Assembly (NCBI GenBank): GCA_910584325.1
Contig: CAJTZH010000004.1
Span: 1-35,725 of the forward strand
DNA from: an uncultured Lachnospiraceae bacterium
GTDB taxonomy: Bacteria; Bacillota; Clostridia; Lachnospirales; Lachnospiraceae
Reading direction: 5' to 3'
DNA: 35,725 nucleotides
The notes beneath the pieces are model-generated. The model had not been told where the DNA came from and did not search any database. It was given only the letters and a program-made list of their open reading frames with translations. Positions 15,663 to 23,840 of this stretch are shown here, one piece after another. Both the position numbers and the translations under genes were made by a program. Position 1 is the stretch's first letter. The number at the start of each line of letters is the position of its first letter.

Positions 15663-16544
15663 ATGACTCTTTTATTAAGTGTTTTTGAACAGGGCATGAT
15701 TTACGCAATCATGGCTCTGGGTGTTTACATCACATACAAAATACTGGACTTTCCCGATCTTACGGTAGATGGCAGTTTCCCTATGGGAGCTGCCATAGCT
15801 GTAGTGTTGATTGATAAGGGAATGAATCCGTATCTGACGCTGTTGGTCGCGTTTGTGGCAGGCGCTGTCGTAGGTATTTTTACAGGTATTATTCATGTAA
15901 AACTGCAGGTTCGGGACCTGCTTTCGGGAATTATTATGATGACCGGACTTTACACGGTCAATCTGCGGATTGCGGGGAGGGCAAATTATCCGATTTATAC
16001 CCGCAGTAATATTTTTGACAATGAATTTGTCAATTCCATAATACCGCAGTTTTTGATCCGCTATAAAGTGGTTATCGTTATTTTTGTGCTGACGATGATT
16101 ACCAAGTATCTGCTGGACGCGTATCTGAAGACAAAATCCGGTTTTATGTTAAGAGCTGTGGGCGATAACGATACCATCGTAACGTCTCTCGGCGTTGACA
16201 AGGGCAAGGTGAAAATCATGGGTCTTGCCGTGGCAAACGGACTGGTCGCGTTGTCCGGCTGTATGTTCGCGCAGCAGCAGAGGTATTTTGACATCTCCAT
16301 GGGAACGGGAACGGTGGTTATCGGTCTTGCGAGCGTGATTATCGGAACGAGTATTTTTAAGAACATTTCTTTTTTAAAGGTAACGTCAAGCGTGATTATT
16401 GGCTCGCTCATTTATAAAGGATGCGTGGCGCTGGCAATCCGCATCGGTCTGGAATCCAGGGATTTAAAGCTGGTGACGGCGGTGTTGTTCCTTATCATTC
16501 TGGTGCTTGGAAACGAGAGAAAGAAAAAGGTGAAATCATGTTAG
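15663..16544 (+). CDS. ABC importer permease, TrpY-like (COG4120)
   Basis: This 293-aa integral membrane protein has about eight to nine hydrophobic segments and belongs to the branched-chain/ribose-type permease superfamily (BPD_transp_2). Family hallmarks are the first helix followed by YKILDFPDLTVDGSFPMGAA and the cytoplasmic coupling stretch LRAVGDNDTIVTSLGVDKGKVK, where the ATPase should dock. It starts 21 bases behind the lipoprotein gene with GAGGTGAC as ribosome binding site. Its end overlaps the ATPase start by seven bases (ATG-TTAG), which implies translational coupling. It forms the membrane channel of the importer. Confidence 0.88.
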   Translation: MTLLLSVFEQGMIYAIMALGVYITYKILDFPDLTVDGSFPMGAAIAVVLIDKGMNPYLTLLVAFVAGAVVGIFTGIIHVKLQVRDLLSGIIMMTGLYTVNLRIAGRANYPIYTRSNIFDNEFVNSIIPQFLIRYKVVIVIFVLTMITKYLLDAYLKTKSGFMLRAVGDNDTIVTSLGVDKGKVKIMGLAVANGLVALSGCMFAQQQRYFDISMGTGTVVIGLASVIIGTSIFKNISFLKVTSSVIIGSLIYKGCVALAIRIGLESRDLKLVTAVLFLIILVLGNERKKKVKSC

Positions 16545-17311
16545 AACTTCGCAATATCAGTAAATATTACAACATGGGCTCCGTTAATGAGATGTGTCTT
16601 TTTAAAGAGTTTTCTTTTGAAGTGGAGGATAATCAGTTTGTTTCTGTTGTCGGCAGCAATGGTTCAGGAAAAACGTCTCTTTTAAATATTATCTGCGGAA
16701 GTATTGATATTGAGGAAGGCGCGGTGCTTGTCGGCGGAGAAAATATTACAAGGCAGAAGGACTATATCAGGCACAGAAGAATCGGCAGGGTATTTCAGGA
16801 CCCGTCCAAAGGAACGTGCCCGTCCATGACCATTCTGGAAAATATGTCCATCGCGGATAACAAGGGAAACGGCTACGGCCTTGGAAAATGTGTGAATAAG
16901 ACAAGAATCGAGTACTACAGAGAACAGCTTTCCCAGTTAAATCTCGGACTGGAAGAAAAACTCCATGTCAAAGTCGGTTCGCTTTCCGGCGGTCAGCGGC
17001 AGGCGGTAGCGCTTTTAATGGCGACGATGACGCCGATTGAGTTTTTGATTCTTGACGAGCATACGGCGGCGCTGGATCCGAAAACGGCTGAGATTATCAT
17101 GGAATTGACGGCAAAGATTGTAAAGGAAAAAAATCTGACGACGCTGATGGTGACGCATAATCTGCGTTATGCTGTCGAGTACGGGGACCGGCTGGTGATG
17201 ATGCACGAGGGCAATATTATTCTCGATAAGTCGGGGGAAGAAAAAAGGAATCTGAATACGGAAGATATTATGGGTATTTTCAATAAAATTAGTGTGGAAT
17301 GCGGCAATTAA
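16538..17311 (+). CDS. ABC importer ATPase, TrpZ-like (COG1101)
   Basis: This 257-aa ATPase is the energy subunit of the importer. The start is ATG 16538, overlapping the permease stop; longer in-frame extension upstream lies wholly within the permease gene. It shows Walker A GSNGSGKTS, the signature LSGGQRQA preceded by GSL, Walker B FLILDEHTAALD and a switch His in MVTHN. The DEHTAALDP variant (DEH rather than DEP) is a usual mark of the COG1101 group that accompanies COG2984/COG4120 partners. It ends 17 bases before the MoxR start, so the next operon may be cotranscribed. Confidence 0.9.
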   Translation: MLELRNISKYYNMGSVNEMCLFKEFSFEVEDNQFVSVVGSNGSGKTSLLNIICGSIDIEEGAVLVGGENITRQKDYIRHRRIGRVFQDPSKGTCPSMTILENMSIADNKGNGYGLGKCVNKTRIEYYREQLSQLNLGLEEKLHVKVGSLSGGQRQAVALLMATMTPIEFLILDEHTAALDPKTAEIIMELTAKIVKEKNLTTLMVTHNLRYAVEYGDRLVMMHEGNIILDKSGEEKRNLNTEDIMGIFNKISVECGN

Positions 17312-17328
17312 TGGAAGGGAGCAATCGG

Positions 17329-18264
17329 ATGGCAGAAATAGCAAAGATAAAACAAAATATTGAAAAGGTGCTGGTCGGAAAATCAGAAGTCATTGATTTG
17401 GTGCTGACGGCAATGGTGGCAGGCGGTCACGTTCTTTTAGAGGATGTGCCGGGAACAGGTAAGACGATGCTTGCAAAGTCGCTTGCAAAGTCTGTTACGC
17501 TTCGGTTTTCGCGTATCCAGTTTACGCCCGATTTGCTGCCTGCCGATGTGACGGGTCTGACGATTTTTAATCAGAAGGAAAGTGAATTTGTATTAAAAAA
17601 AGGTCCGGTCTTTACGAATGTTCTTCTTGCGGACGAGATTAACCGCGCTACGCCGAGAACGCAGTCGAGCCTTTTAGAATGTATGGAGGAGAAACAGGTG
17701 ACGATTGACGGAGTGACATATCCGCTTGAGGAGCCTTTTTTTGTTATAGCCACGGAAAATCCGATTGAGACGGCGGGAACATTTCCTCTGCCGGAGGCGC
17801 AGCTTGACCGGTTCTTAATGAAATTATCGATGGGTACGCCAAGCGTCGAGGAAGAGATTGCGATTATGAACCGTTTTCTTGTGGACAATCCGATATCAGT
17901 CATTGAAAGCGTAGTAAGCCGGGAAGAGCTTATTGCGGCAAACAGGGCATATAAACAGATTCATATTCATAGAGATATAATAGCTTACATCGCGCAGATA
18001 GCGGAGGCGACCAGAAAAAATCAGAATATTATCACAGGCGTCAGTCCGAGAGGCACGCTTGCCATGTTAAACGCCGCGAGGGCGTATGCGTATGTGAAAG
18101 GAAGAAGTTATGTGGTTCCCGAAGACGTGAAACTCCTTGGCGTACCGGTATTCGCGCACAGAATTGTGGCGTCGGCAGGGATGGCAAGAGGCAGTGGCAA
18201 AAAAGAACTGATAAAGGAAATCGTTAACCAGATTACGGTACCAACCGAGGAATGGGATAAATAA
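17329..18264 (+). CDS. MoxR-family AAA+ ATPase
   Basis: This 311-aa protein starts at ATG 17329 behind GGAAGGGA (17313-17320); two earlier in-frame ATGs lack a site. It has Walker A GTGKT (residues about 43-47), Walker B LLADEINRA, sensor ATENPIE and the lid helices with SPRGTLAMLNAARAYA. MoxR ATPases act as chaperones that activate partner proteins. Their partner gene is nearly always a DUF58 (often MIDAS/vWA-related) protein, which overlaps the stop here by one base. A function in envelope or stress maturation is inferred from the MoxR-DUF58-transmembrane protein arrangement that follows. Confidence 0.93.
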   Translation: MAEIAKIKQNIEKVLVGKSEVIDLVLTAMVAGGHVLLEDVPGTGKTMLAKSLAKSVTLRFSRIQFTPDLLPADVTGLTIFNQKESEFVLKKGPVFTNVLLADEINRATPRTQSSLLECMEEKQVTIDGVTYPLEEPFFVIATENPIETAGTFPLPEAQLDRFLMKLSMGTPSVEEEIAIMNRFLVDNPISVIESVVSREELIAANRAYKQIHIHRDIIAYIAQIAEATRKNQNIITGVSPRGTLAMLNAARAYAYVKGRSYVVPEDVKLLGVPVFAHRIVASAGMARGSGKKELIKEIVNQITVPTEEWDK

Positions 18265-19397
18265 TGACACTGATTTTAGTTGTAATCGGAGCGGCGCTTG
18301 TCTATATACTCCAGAACAGGATTTATCAGAAATATTGGAAGAAATCGCTTGAAGTATCGGTTGCATTTGAAAAAAAACAGGCGGTAAAGGGTGAAACGGT
18401 CAATTTGATTGAGGTAGTTACAAATAATAAGCTGCTGCCTCTGCTGATGCTGCATTTAAAATTTACCGTTGATCGGAAACTGAAGTTTACAGATATGGAG
18501 GACAGCGTTTCCGTGTCTGACAAGTGCTATAAAAACGATATTTTTTCGCTGCTGTTTTATCAGAAGATAACGAGGACGCTGCCGTTTGTGTGTTTAGGAA
18601 GAGGTTTTTTTACAATCACCGAGGCGGATGTGGTTTCGTCCAATTTGTTTCTGAATGTACAGTATGTGGAGCATATGCCGCTATATACGGAAATTACAGT
18701 GTTTCCGGAGCTTGCCGACGGAGAACGGCTTGAAATACCGTTTCGTAAAATGATGGGAGAGCTTTTGACAAAGAGGTATCTGTATGAGGACCCGTTTGAG
18801 TTTCGCGGCATCAGGGAGTATTCCACATCAGATACGATGTCGTCGATTAACTGGAAGGCGACGGCAAGAACGGGGGAGCTTAAAGTTAATGTGCACGACT
18901 ATACGGCGAGTCAGGAAATTTGCATTCTGTTAAATCTGGAATCGGAGACGAACTGGGAGTCGGATGTGCTGATGGAGGAATGTATTTCCATTGCGGCAGG
19001 AATTTGCGAGAAGTTTTTTGCGGCGGATGTGGGCGTTAAGATTTGCAGTAACGGATGTGATTTGTATTCAAAGCAGCCGGTTTATCTGGAAGCAGGGAGT
19101 TCGTCGCTGCATATGGACGCGATTTTGTCCGGTCTTGCAAGAATTGATTTGAAGCTGCCGATGCAAAAGTTCACGAAGGTACTGGAAGAACTTGTGTCAA
19201 AGGAGACGGAGAATACGCTTTATATCATGGTTTCGGTTGCCAGCGGCATGAACCTGCAGGACGCGTATGAGAATCTGGCGCAAAAAAGTTCAAAAGCCAT
19301 GTGGATACTTCCGTATAGCCACAGACCGGAATTTGAGATTAAGAACTGCCCGTCTGTGGATGTTGTACCGTGGGAGGTGACTGCAAATGAAAGATAA
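18264..19397 (+). CDS. DUF58-domain protein, MoxR partner
   Basis: This 377-aa protein starts in the TAATG overlap with the MoxR stop. An N-terminal hydrophobic segment (about residues 1-13) anchors it. A beta-sandwich follows (VAFEKKQAVKGETVNLIEVVTNNK...). The DUF58 hallmark is at about residues 170-215: DPFEFRGIREYSTSDTMSSINWKATAR. The C-terminal part has a vWA-like fold without an obvious full MIDAS DxSxS. DUF58 proteins are thought to be substrates of the cognate MoxR ATPase. Its end overlaps the next gene by 11 bases, supporting one transcript. Confidence 0.9.
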   Translation: MTLILVVIGAALVYILQNRIYQKYWKKSLEVSVAFEKKQAVKGETVNLIEVVTNNKLLPLLMLHLKFTVDRKLKFTDMEDSVSVSDKCYKNDIFSLLFYQKITRTLPFVCLGRGFFTITEADVVSSNLFLNVQYVEHMPLYTEITVFPELADGERLEIPFRKMMGELLTKRYLYEDPFEFRGIREYSTSDTMSSINWKATARTGELKVNVHDYTASQEICILLNLESETNWESDVLMEECISIAAGICEKFFAADVGVKICSNGCDLYSKQPVYLEAGSSSLHMDAILSGLARIDLKLPMQKFTKVLEELVSKETENTLYIMVSVASGMNLQDAYENLAQKSSKAMWILPYSHRPEFEIKNCPSVDVVPWEVTANER

Positions 19398-20604
19398 CCG
19401 CGTGCTGAATTTTCTTCTCACTGTTTTACAGATTTTTATGCAGATGTGTGTTGCGGTAACCGCGGTCAATCTGATTCTGCATGGCTTTATGGGATACGGG
19501 ACATTTCAGGCGTTTCATACGCTTTATATCGGAATTGTGGTGCTGGTTTACTATCTGGCAAAATCGTATGTGAGTAACGGGAAACTTTCCTTAATTATTC
19601 ATATTCTTGCAGCAGTTTCAGTCTGGTTTGTCATAAACGGTTCTACGGAAGAAAAGCTGCTTGTTTTTATTCCGGCTGTCGTGCTTTTGTTTTACTCGAT
19701 GAAACGGACGGCGCAGGAGCCGTTTATGCCGCTTGATATGGGAATCATTGTGGTGTGCTATTTTGCGGGATTTTCCGTAGAATCCGAGAGCGCGACGGTC
19801 ATTCCGTTCTATGCTTCTGTTATTTATATGGCGGCGTTTTTTGTCTGGTATAATATCCGCAATCTGAACCGTTTTGTTTCGGAGCATGGAAGCGTAAAAA
19901 GTTTCAATACGGAGCAGGCAGTTAACGTCAACTCGGTTATGCTTGCCATTTTTCTCCTGATTTGCGGAGCGGTGATGTTTATAATGCCCCGCTTACATTT
20001 ACAGACGGTGATTACGGGAGTGCTTTCCGGTCTTTGGAATGTTGTTCTGGCAGCATTTCGTGCACTGAATATTCAGATGCCGACAGGAGGTTATGAGAAG
20101 GAGCATGTGATAAATAACCGGACAGAGAACACTGACGGAGAACTGCCGGAGTTTTTTGAGATGCCGGAAGGAAATGTGGTGCTGGATATTATAGCGGCGG
20201 TTTTCGCAGTAGTGATTGTGGGATGCATGATGATTCTTGTCATTAAGGCGCTGCGGGATATCCGCTATAAGAAAAGTGCGGGAAATGATGTAAAGGAATT
20301 TATCAGACCGCAATTGAAAAAGAAAGAAAAGCCGGCACAAAGGGAACAGAAAAGTTTTCTGCTGCATCCGTCAAACGATATGGCGGTCCGCAGGGCGTAT
20401 AAACGCCTCATTACAGGGAAACTTAAAAAGAATCAAAATATAAAACAGAATTATACGCCAAGAGAGATTTCTTCGGAAGTGCTTGGATGGACGGACGAGA
20501 CGAAAGATATTACAATGCTGTATGAAAAAGCGCGCTACAGTGACGAAGCAGTTACAAAAGACGATGTGGAAAAGATGCAAAAGTCTCGAAAGTTATTAAA
20601 ATAA
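19387..20604 (+). CDS. Multipass membrane protein with DUF4129-like C-terminus
   Basis: This 405-aa protein has about six hydrophobic segments in residues 8-215, one more at about 257-282, and a soluble basic C-terminal tail. The tail stretch NDMAVRRAYKRLI, YTPREISSEV and YEKARYSDEAVTKDDVE resembles the DUF4129 motif found at the end of the transglutaminase-like membrane proteins that follow MoxR and DUF58 genes. The transglutaminase domain itself (Cys-His-Asp) is absent, so this is a shortened version of the usual third partner. It may be the membrane scaffold of the MoxR/DUF58 system. It overlaps DUF58 by 11 bases. Confidence 0.7.
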   Translation: MKDNRVLNFLLTVLQIFMQMCVAVTAVNLILHGFMGYGTFQAFHTLYIGIVVLVYYLAKSYVSNGKLSLIIHILAAVSVWFVINGSTEEKLLVFIPAVVLLFYSMKRTAQEPFMPLDMGIIVVCYFAGFSVESESATVIPFYASVIYMAAFFVWYNIRNLNRFVSEHGSVKSFNTEQAVNVNSVMLAIFLLICGAVMFIMPRLHLQTVITGVLSGLWNVVLAAFRALNIQMPTGGYEKEHVINNRTENTDGELPEFFEMPEGNVVLDIIAAVFAVVIVGCMMILVIKALRDIRYKKSAGNDVKEFIRPQLKKKEKPAQREQKSFLLHPSNDMAVRRAYKRLITGKLKKNQNIKQNYTPREISSEVLGWTDETKDITMLYEKARYSDEAVTKDDVEKMQKSRKLLK

Positions 20605-20613
20605 GGGATTTCT

Positions 20614-21972
20614 ATGGAATTTTTTCATTGGCTGGTCATGAAATTAAGCCGGCTCATCTGGAGTGATGTGCTGGTTTATTTCTGCCTTCTGGCAGGAATT
20701 TATTATTCTATTCGTACACGGTTTGTTCAAATCAGGTTATTTCCGAAAATGTGTAAACTAATTTGCGGCAGAAGCAGTTCTGCGGCAGGAATTTCGCCGT
20801 TTCAATCGTTTGTCACTACGGTTGGCGCAAGAGTTGGAATGGGAAATATTGCGGGCGTGGCTGTTGCGGTTTATTACGGAGGTCCGGGCGCTGTTTTCTG
20901 GATGTGGATTATCGCTTTATTTGGAGCGAGTTTAGCGTTTGCGGAATCGACGCTGGCGCAGAACTACCGTAGAATGGAGAACGGGCAGTATTACGGCGGA
21001 CCTGCATGTTACATGGAATCAGGACTGCGAAAAAAGTTTCCCGCGGTTTTGTACGCGCTGTCGGTGATAGTCGGTCCGGGTATGTTGATGACGGGACCGC
21101 AGGTACAGTCCGTTTCCGACGCGTTTACCTATTCTTTTGGCATACCGCCGTTAGTGACGGGACTGGTCTGTATGACGGTTGTGGGAATTGTTATTTTTGG
21201 AGGAATACGCCGTATCAGCCGTGTGGCGGAAGTGCTCACACCGTTGATGTGCGCTGCCTATATGTGCATGTCATTTCTGGTAATTGCAAAAAATATTGGA
21301 AATCTGCCCGGCGTCATTTTGACGATTGTGCGGTCCGCGTTTGGGTTGCAGCCGGTTTTTGCGGGTCTTCTCGGCGCAACGATTGTCATGGGTGTAAAGC
21401 GCGGGATTTATTCTAATGAAGCGGGACAGGGAAACGGCTCGATGATTGCTGCGGCAGCCGAATGTAAACATCCCGCGGAGCAGGGGCTTATTCAGGCGGC
21501 TTCAGTGTATATCAGCACCATGTTTATCTGCACGACGTCCGCCCTTGTGATTCTTTGTTCAGGCTTTTATAACGTGGCGGGAAACGACGGACGAATGCTC
21601 GTTTCCAATGTCCCCTATCTGGAATATGGAATTACATGGGTGCAGGAGGCGTTAAGAAAGAATCTTGGGAACTGGGCAGTTCTTCTGCTTACAATCATTG
21701 TGGTGCTGTTCGTTTTCACCAGTCTGATGTCGTATTATTATATGGCGGAGGCAAATGTTAAATTTCTGTTTCCGGGAAAATTCGTCGCTGTTTACGCAAT
21801 GCGGCTGGTTTTTATTGTATGCGTATTTTTTGGAGCGCTGTTTAGCGGAGATATGGTCTGGAATATGGGAGATATCGGTGCGGGGCTGATGGTGTGGATT
21901 AATCTGTGCGCGCTGCTGCTGCTTGGGAATCAGGTTGCAGGGATGCTTGGGGAGTATGAGAAGAGGGGATAG
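20614..21972 (+). CDS. Amino acid:cation symporter, AGCS (alanine/glycine) family
   Basis: This 452-aa integral membrane protein has about ten to eleven transmembrane segments, the usual length for AGCS carriers. Family motifs are visible: FQSFVTTVGARVGMGNIAGV near residue 65, the FWMWIIALFGASLAFAESTLAQ stretch, YYGGPACYMESGL, and MGVKRGIYSNEAGQGNGSMIAAAAE near residue 260. Such proteins import alanine or glycine with Na+ or H+; the exact substrate cannot be told. It starts nine bases behind the DUF4129-like gene with AAGGGA as ribosome binding site and is followed at once by a terminator, so it may be the last gene of the transcript. Confidence 0.92.
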   Translation: MEFFHWLVMKLSRLIWSDVLVYFCLLAGIYYSIRTRFVQIRLFPKMCKLICGRSSSAAGISPFQSFVTTVGARVGMGNIAGVAVAVYYGGPGAVFWMWIIALFGASLAFAESTLAQNYRRMENGQYYGGPACYMESGLRKKFPAVLYALSVIVGPGMLMTGPQVQSVSDAFTYSFGIPPLVTGLVCMTVVGIVIFGGIRRISRVAEVLTPLMCAAYMCMSFLVIAKNIGNLPGVILTIVRSAFGLQPVFAGLLGATIVMGVKRGIYSNEAGQGNGSMIAAAAECKHPAEQGLIQAASVYISTMFICTTSALVILCSGFYNVAGNDGRMLVSNVPYLEYGITWVQEALRKNLGNWAVLLLTIIVVLFVFTSLMSYYYMAEANVKFLFPGKFVAVYAMRLVFIVCVFFGALFSGDMVWNMGDIGAGLMVWINLCALLLLGNQVAGMLGEYEKRG

Positions 21973-21975
21973 ATG

Positions 21976-22028
21976 CAACAAAAGACAGGATTTCAGCACG
22001 CGACAGAAGTCAGGTGTCTTTTTTGTTG
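21976..22028 (+). terminator. Rho-independent terminator behind the symporter
   Basis: AAAAGACA (21980-21987) pairs with TGTCTTTT (22014-22021). An inner GATTTC/GAAGTC helix strengthens the stem, and a run of six T lies within TGTCTTTTTTG. The outer arms CAAC/GTTG could extend it. It closes the transcript starting from the ABC importer or MoxR region. Confidence 0.7.
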
Positions 22029-22038
22029 ATGCATAGAA

Positions 22039-22368
22039 ATGTTTACAAATTCAAAGAAGAAATTGTCGCAGACGATTCAAATGACATTTTATACGAAAAT
22101 GCCTTTGAACCGATTTTATTCAGAAACGGAACATCGTACATCCCGTTTAATTTGGATTTTAATTTCGGATTTGTTAATCTCCACACTTGCGGGTAGCCCG
22201 GATGTGGCTTTGTTGGACGAGCCTGTTGATAATCCGTCTGACGAGAGTAATGGTTCGGGCGAAGACTGGAGAGTGACGGTTCTTGAACAGATAAAGCAGT
22301 TCTCACCTAAGAAGTTCGAGATTATTACTTCCAAAAGGACTGACCTAGGTAAAACGAGCAGTAATTGA
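22039..22368 (+). pseudogene. Decayed fragment resembling the start of an Mrr-type restriction endonuclease
   Basis: This 109-codon frame has no clear ribosome binding site. Its second half reads ALLDEPVDNPSDES, then EDWRVTVLEQIKQFSPKKFE, which resembles the acidic linker and first helix of the Mrr catalytic domain (typically W-x3-LL-x2-I-x2-SP-x2-FE). The match then collapses into unrelated residues and a stop after a few codons, and the catalytic part (D...QxK) is absent. The first half fits no family in any single frame, as expected if small frame changes have accumulated. Identification rests on a short motif from memory. Confidence 0.4.
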
Positions 22369-22382
22369 TTACAGTTTTCTCA

Positions 22383-22511
22383 ATGGTGCAGGGAAGTGCT
22401 GAATGTAATAAACGTTTAAATTATTATATTGCAACACTTGTGGTGAGAAAAACAATAAACGGACTATTCTTATATGATATACATAAAAAAAGAAGCGAGT
22501 ACGCCGCTTGA
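22383..22511 (+). other. Short open stretch, possible gene-tail remnant
   Basis: A 42-codon frame (MVQGSAECNKRL onward, ending RSEYAA) contains LVVRKTINGLFLYDIHKKR. This looks like the last strands of a longer soluble enzyme, perhaps a phage-type toxin or nuclease domain. It has no ribosome binding site and is probably decayed coding DNA. Confidence 0.2.
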
Positions 22512-22545
22512 GTCAAAATGACTGTACGGTAAAAAAACCGCTTCT
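22491..22545. terminator. Complex hairpin, possible terminator
   Basis: AGAAGCG at 22491-22497 pairs with CGCTTCT at 22539-22545. Inside, GTAC/GTAC and AGTCA-AAA-TGACT form further stems. A-runs on the left and a CTTTC tail on the right could make it work in either direction, but the T-run is poor. Confidence 0.3.
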
Positions 22546-22580
22546 CTTTCGTAGGTAATAACATAAATAAATACAAAATA

Positions 22581-22777
22581 CAAGAAGAAAATTGTGTGGA
22601 GGAGAAGAACCGGACTGTAGAATATATTGTTCATAACGGAATGATGAAAGACCTTTCAGTGCTTTTGGAATCATCGTTTACTGATAGAGGAATGTTACCG
22701 AAATATTTACTGATTTAACGCTTTGGGCTGGAATCAGAAAAGTTATTGAACGTATTAATATGAATGCAGCTGCATAG
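22581..22777 (+). pseudogene. Frameshifted C-terminal remnant resembling type I restriction HsdR
   Basis: Two frames read EEKNRTVEYIVHNGMMKDLS, FTDRGMLPK and, after a shift of one base, IFTDLTLWAGIRKVIE and RINMNAAA, then TAG. Joined, they resemble the extreme C-terminus of HsdR subunits (NG-x-M-x-D-L-x-VL-x-E, FTD-x3-W-x2-I-x3-I-x2-IN). The frame break sits at the A-run at 22701-22703, where one missing A explains the shift. No start or upstream domain is present. The family call is from recalled motif resemblance. Confidence 0.45.
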
Positions 22778-22787
22778 CTGCAAAAAT

Positions 22788-22821
22788 CAGCCGTCGCTAC
22801 CGGAACTGGTAATGACGGCTG
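22788..22821 (-). terminator. Terminator of the deacetylase gene
   Basis: CAGCCGTC (22788-22795) pairs with GACGGCTG (22814-22821), and TACC pairs with GGTA inside, around a GGAACT-type loop. On the minus strand the stem is followed by ATTTTTG, so it terminates the gene at 22854-23702. The plus-strand side has only GTTTAAAT and would be weaker. Confidence 0.7.
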
Positions 22822-22853
22822 TTTAAATCTGTTTATTTATTTCAAATGAAATA

Positions 22854-23702
22854 TTAATCCGGTATCTGCCGTCCTTCATGGTCCATATGGTAATTTTCCC
22901 GGATAATCAGTTCTGAAATCGGTACAAATTCGTAACCGGCGTCTTTGAGCGTTGTAATCAGAGTATCGAGCGCTTCCGCCGTATATTGAGCGCCGTTATG
23001 GCATAATATAATACTGCCGTTTCCAAGATGTTTATGCTGCGTGACGGTCTTGATGATGGAATCTACGCCGTAGTTTTTCCAGTCAAGGGAATCCACATCC
23101 CACTGGATGGTATAGTAGCCGATTTTTTTTGCGTTCAGTACGAGGTTATTATTATAGGAGCCGTATGGCGGGCGGAAGAGAAACATTTCATAGCCGGTAA
23201 GGTCTTTTACCTTATTATGTACTTTCATCAGTTCCTCAGTCTGCTGCTCGTTGGAGAGCGTCGGCATATCCTTGTGGTTTTCACTGTGATTTCCGAGGTC
23301 GTGGCCTGCTTCAAAAATGGATTTTACGTCATCCGGATAGCTTTCCACCCATCCTCCGGTCATGAAAAATGTAACCTTGATATCATGTTTTTTTAGTATT
23401 TCCAGTATTTTCTGCGTGTCTTCGTTTCCCCACGCGGCGTCAAAAGACAGGGCAATTTGTTTTTTGTCGGTCTGCACGCAGTAGATAGGAAGTTCTCTGT
23501 TGCCTACGCGGCTGCTTACGCTTAATATGGCAGGAATGTTGCTGACAACGACTGCGAGAAGCAGCAGAGTGCATAAAACAAAAAATCCTTTGTGGCTCGG
23601 TGTAAATTTCTTTTTGCCGGACAGAAAATTAGCATTCAGATTTTCCGGCTTACCGGAGTTTTCTTCCAGTAAGGATTGAAACTTGAGAAATTTATCGTAC
23701 AT
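22854..23702 (-). CDS. Membrane-anchored polysaccharide deacetylase, PdaB-like
   Basis: This 282-aa protein has one transmembrane segment (about residues 38-62) and an outward-facing NodB-homology domain (about 85-270). All five motifs are present: SFDAAWGNE (motif 1, the AAW variant typical of PdaB-like enzymes), HSENHKDM (motif 2, metal His pair H-x3-H), RPPYGSYN (motif 3), DVDSLDW (motif 4) and LCHNG (motif 5, catalytic His). Such enzymes deacetylate peptidoglycan or related glycans. Relatives of the FDAAWGNE type act in sporulation of Bacillus. The N-terminal cytoplasmic stretch of 37 residues is longer than usual. It is transcribed alone, divergent from the Na/Pi transporter, with its own terminator. 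Confidence 0.88.
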   Translation of the reverse strand: MYDKFLKFQSLLEENSGKPENLNANFLSGKKKFTPSHKGFFVLCTLLLLAVVVSNIPAILSVSSRVGNRELPIYCVQTDKKQIALSFDAAWGNEDTQKILEILKKHDIKVTFFMTGGWVESYPDDVKSIFEAGHDLGNHSENHKDMPTLSNEQQTEELMKVHNKVKDLTGYEMFLFRPPYGSYNNNLVLNAKKIGYYTIQWDVDSLDWKNYGVDSIIKTVTQHKHLGNGSIILCHNGAQYTAEALDTLITTLKDAGYEFVPISELIIRENYHMDHEGRQIPD

Positions 23703-23714
23703 AATAATACTGCT

Positions 23715-23728
23715 CCAAAGTACTTTGG
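23715..23728. promoter_or_regulatory. Perfect 14-base palindrome over the deacetylase ribosome binding site
   Basis: CCAAAGTACTTTGG is a perfect inverted repeat 12 bases upstream of the deacetylase start, with imperfect ACTG/CAGT extensions. On the minus strand its end supplies the GGAG that should be the ribosome binding site. It could be a repressor operator or an RNA hairpin hiding the site. A TTGACA-like box lies at 23740-23745 on the minus strand. Confidence 0.4.
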
Positions 23729-23765
23729 TAACAGTATATTGTCAAAACAAGCAAAATATAACTGT

Positions 23766-23794
23766 TTTACACGGTAAAAAATCTATGTTAGAAT
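23766..23794 (+). promoter_or_regulatory. Sigma-A-type promoter of the Na/Pi transporter gene
   Basis: TTTACA (23766-23771) and TAGAAT (23789-23794) with 17-base spacing sit 46 bases before the ATG at 23841. Confidence 0.55.
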
Positions 23795-23840
23795 AGGTGA
23801 TGTGGAAATAGAAATTTGCATAGATTATAAGGAGTCAGGC

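Noticed and set aside
16421..16537. Longer N-terminus for the importer ATPase
   Set aside because: The extension lies wholly inside the permease gene and adds basic residues unlike any ABC ATPase start. ATG 16538 gives the canonical LELRNISKYY opening.
22014..22196. 60-codon plus-strand frame overlapping the Mrr-like fragment
   Set aside because: It begins inside the symporter terminator, has no ribosome binding site, and does not resemble any protein. It is more likely decayed DNA.
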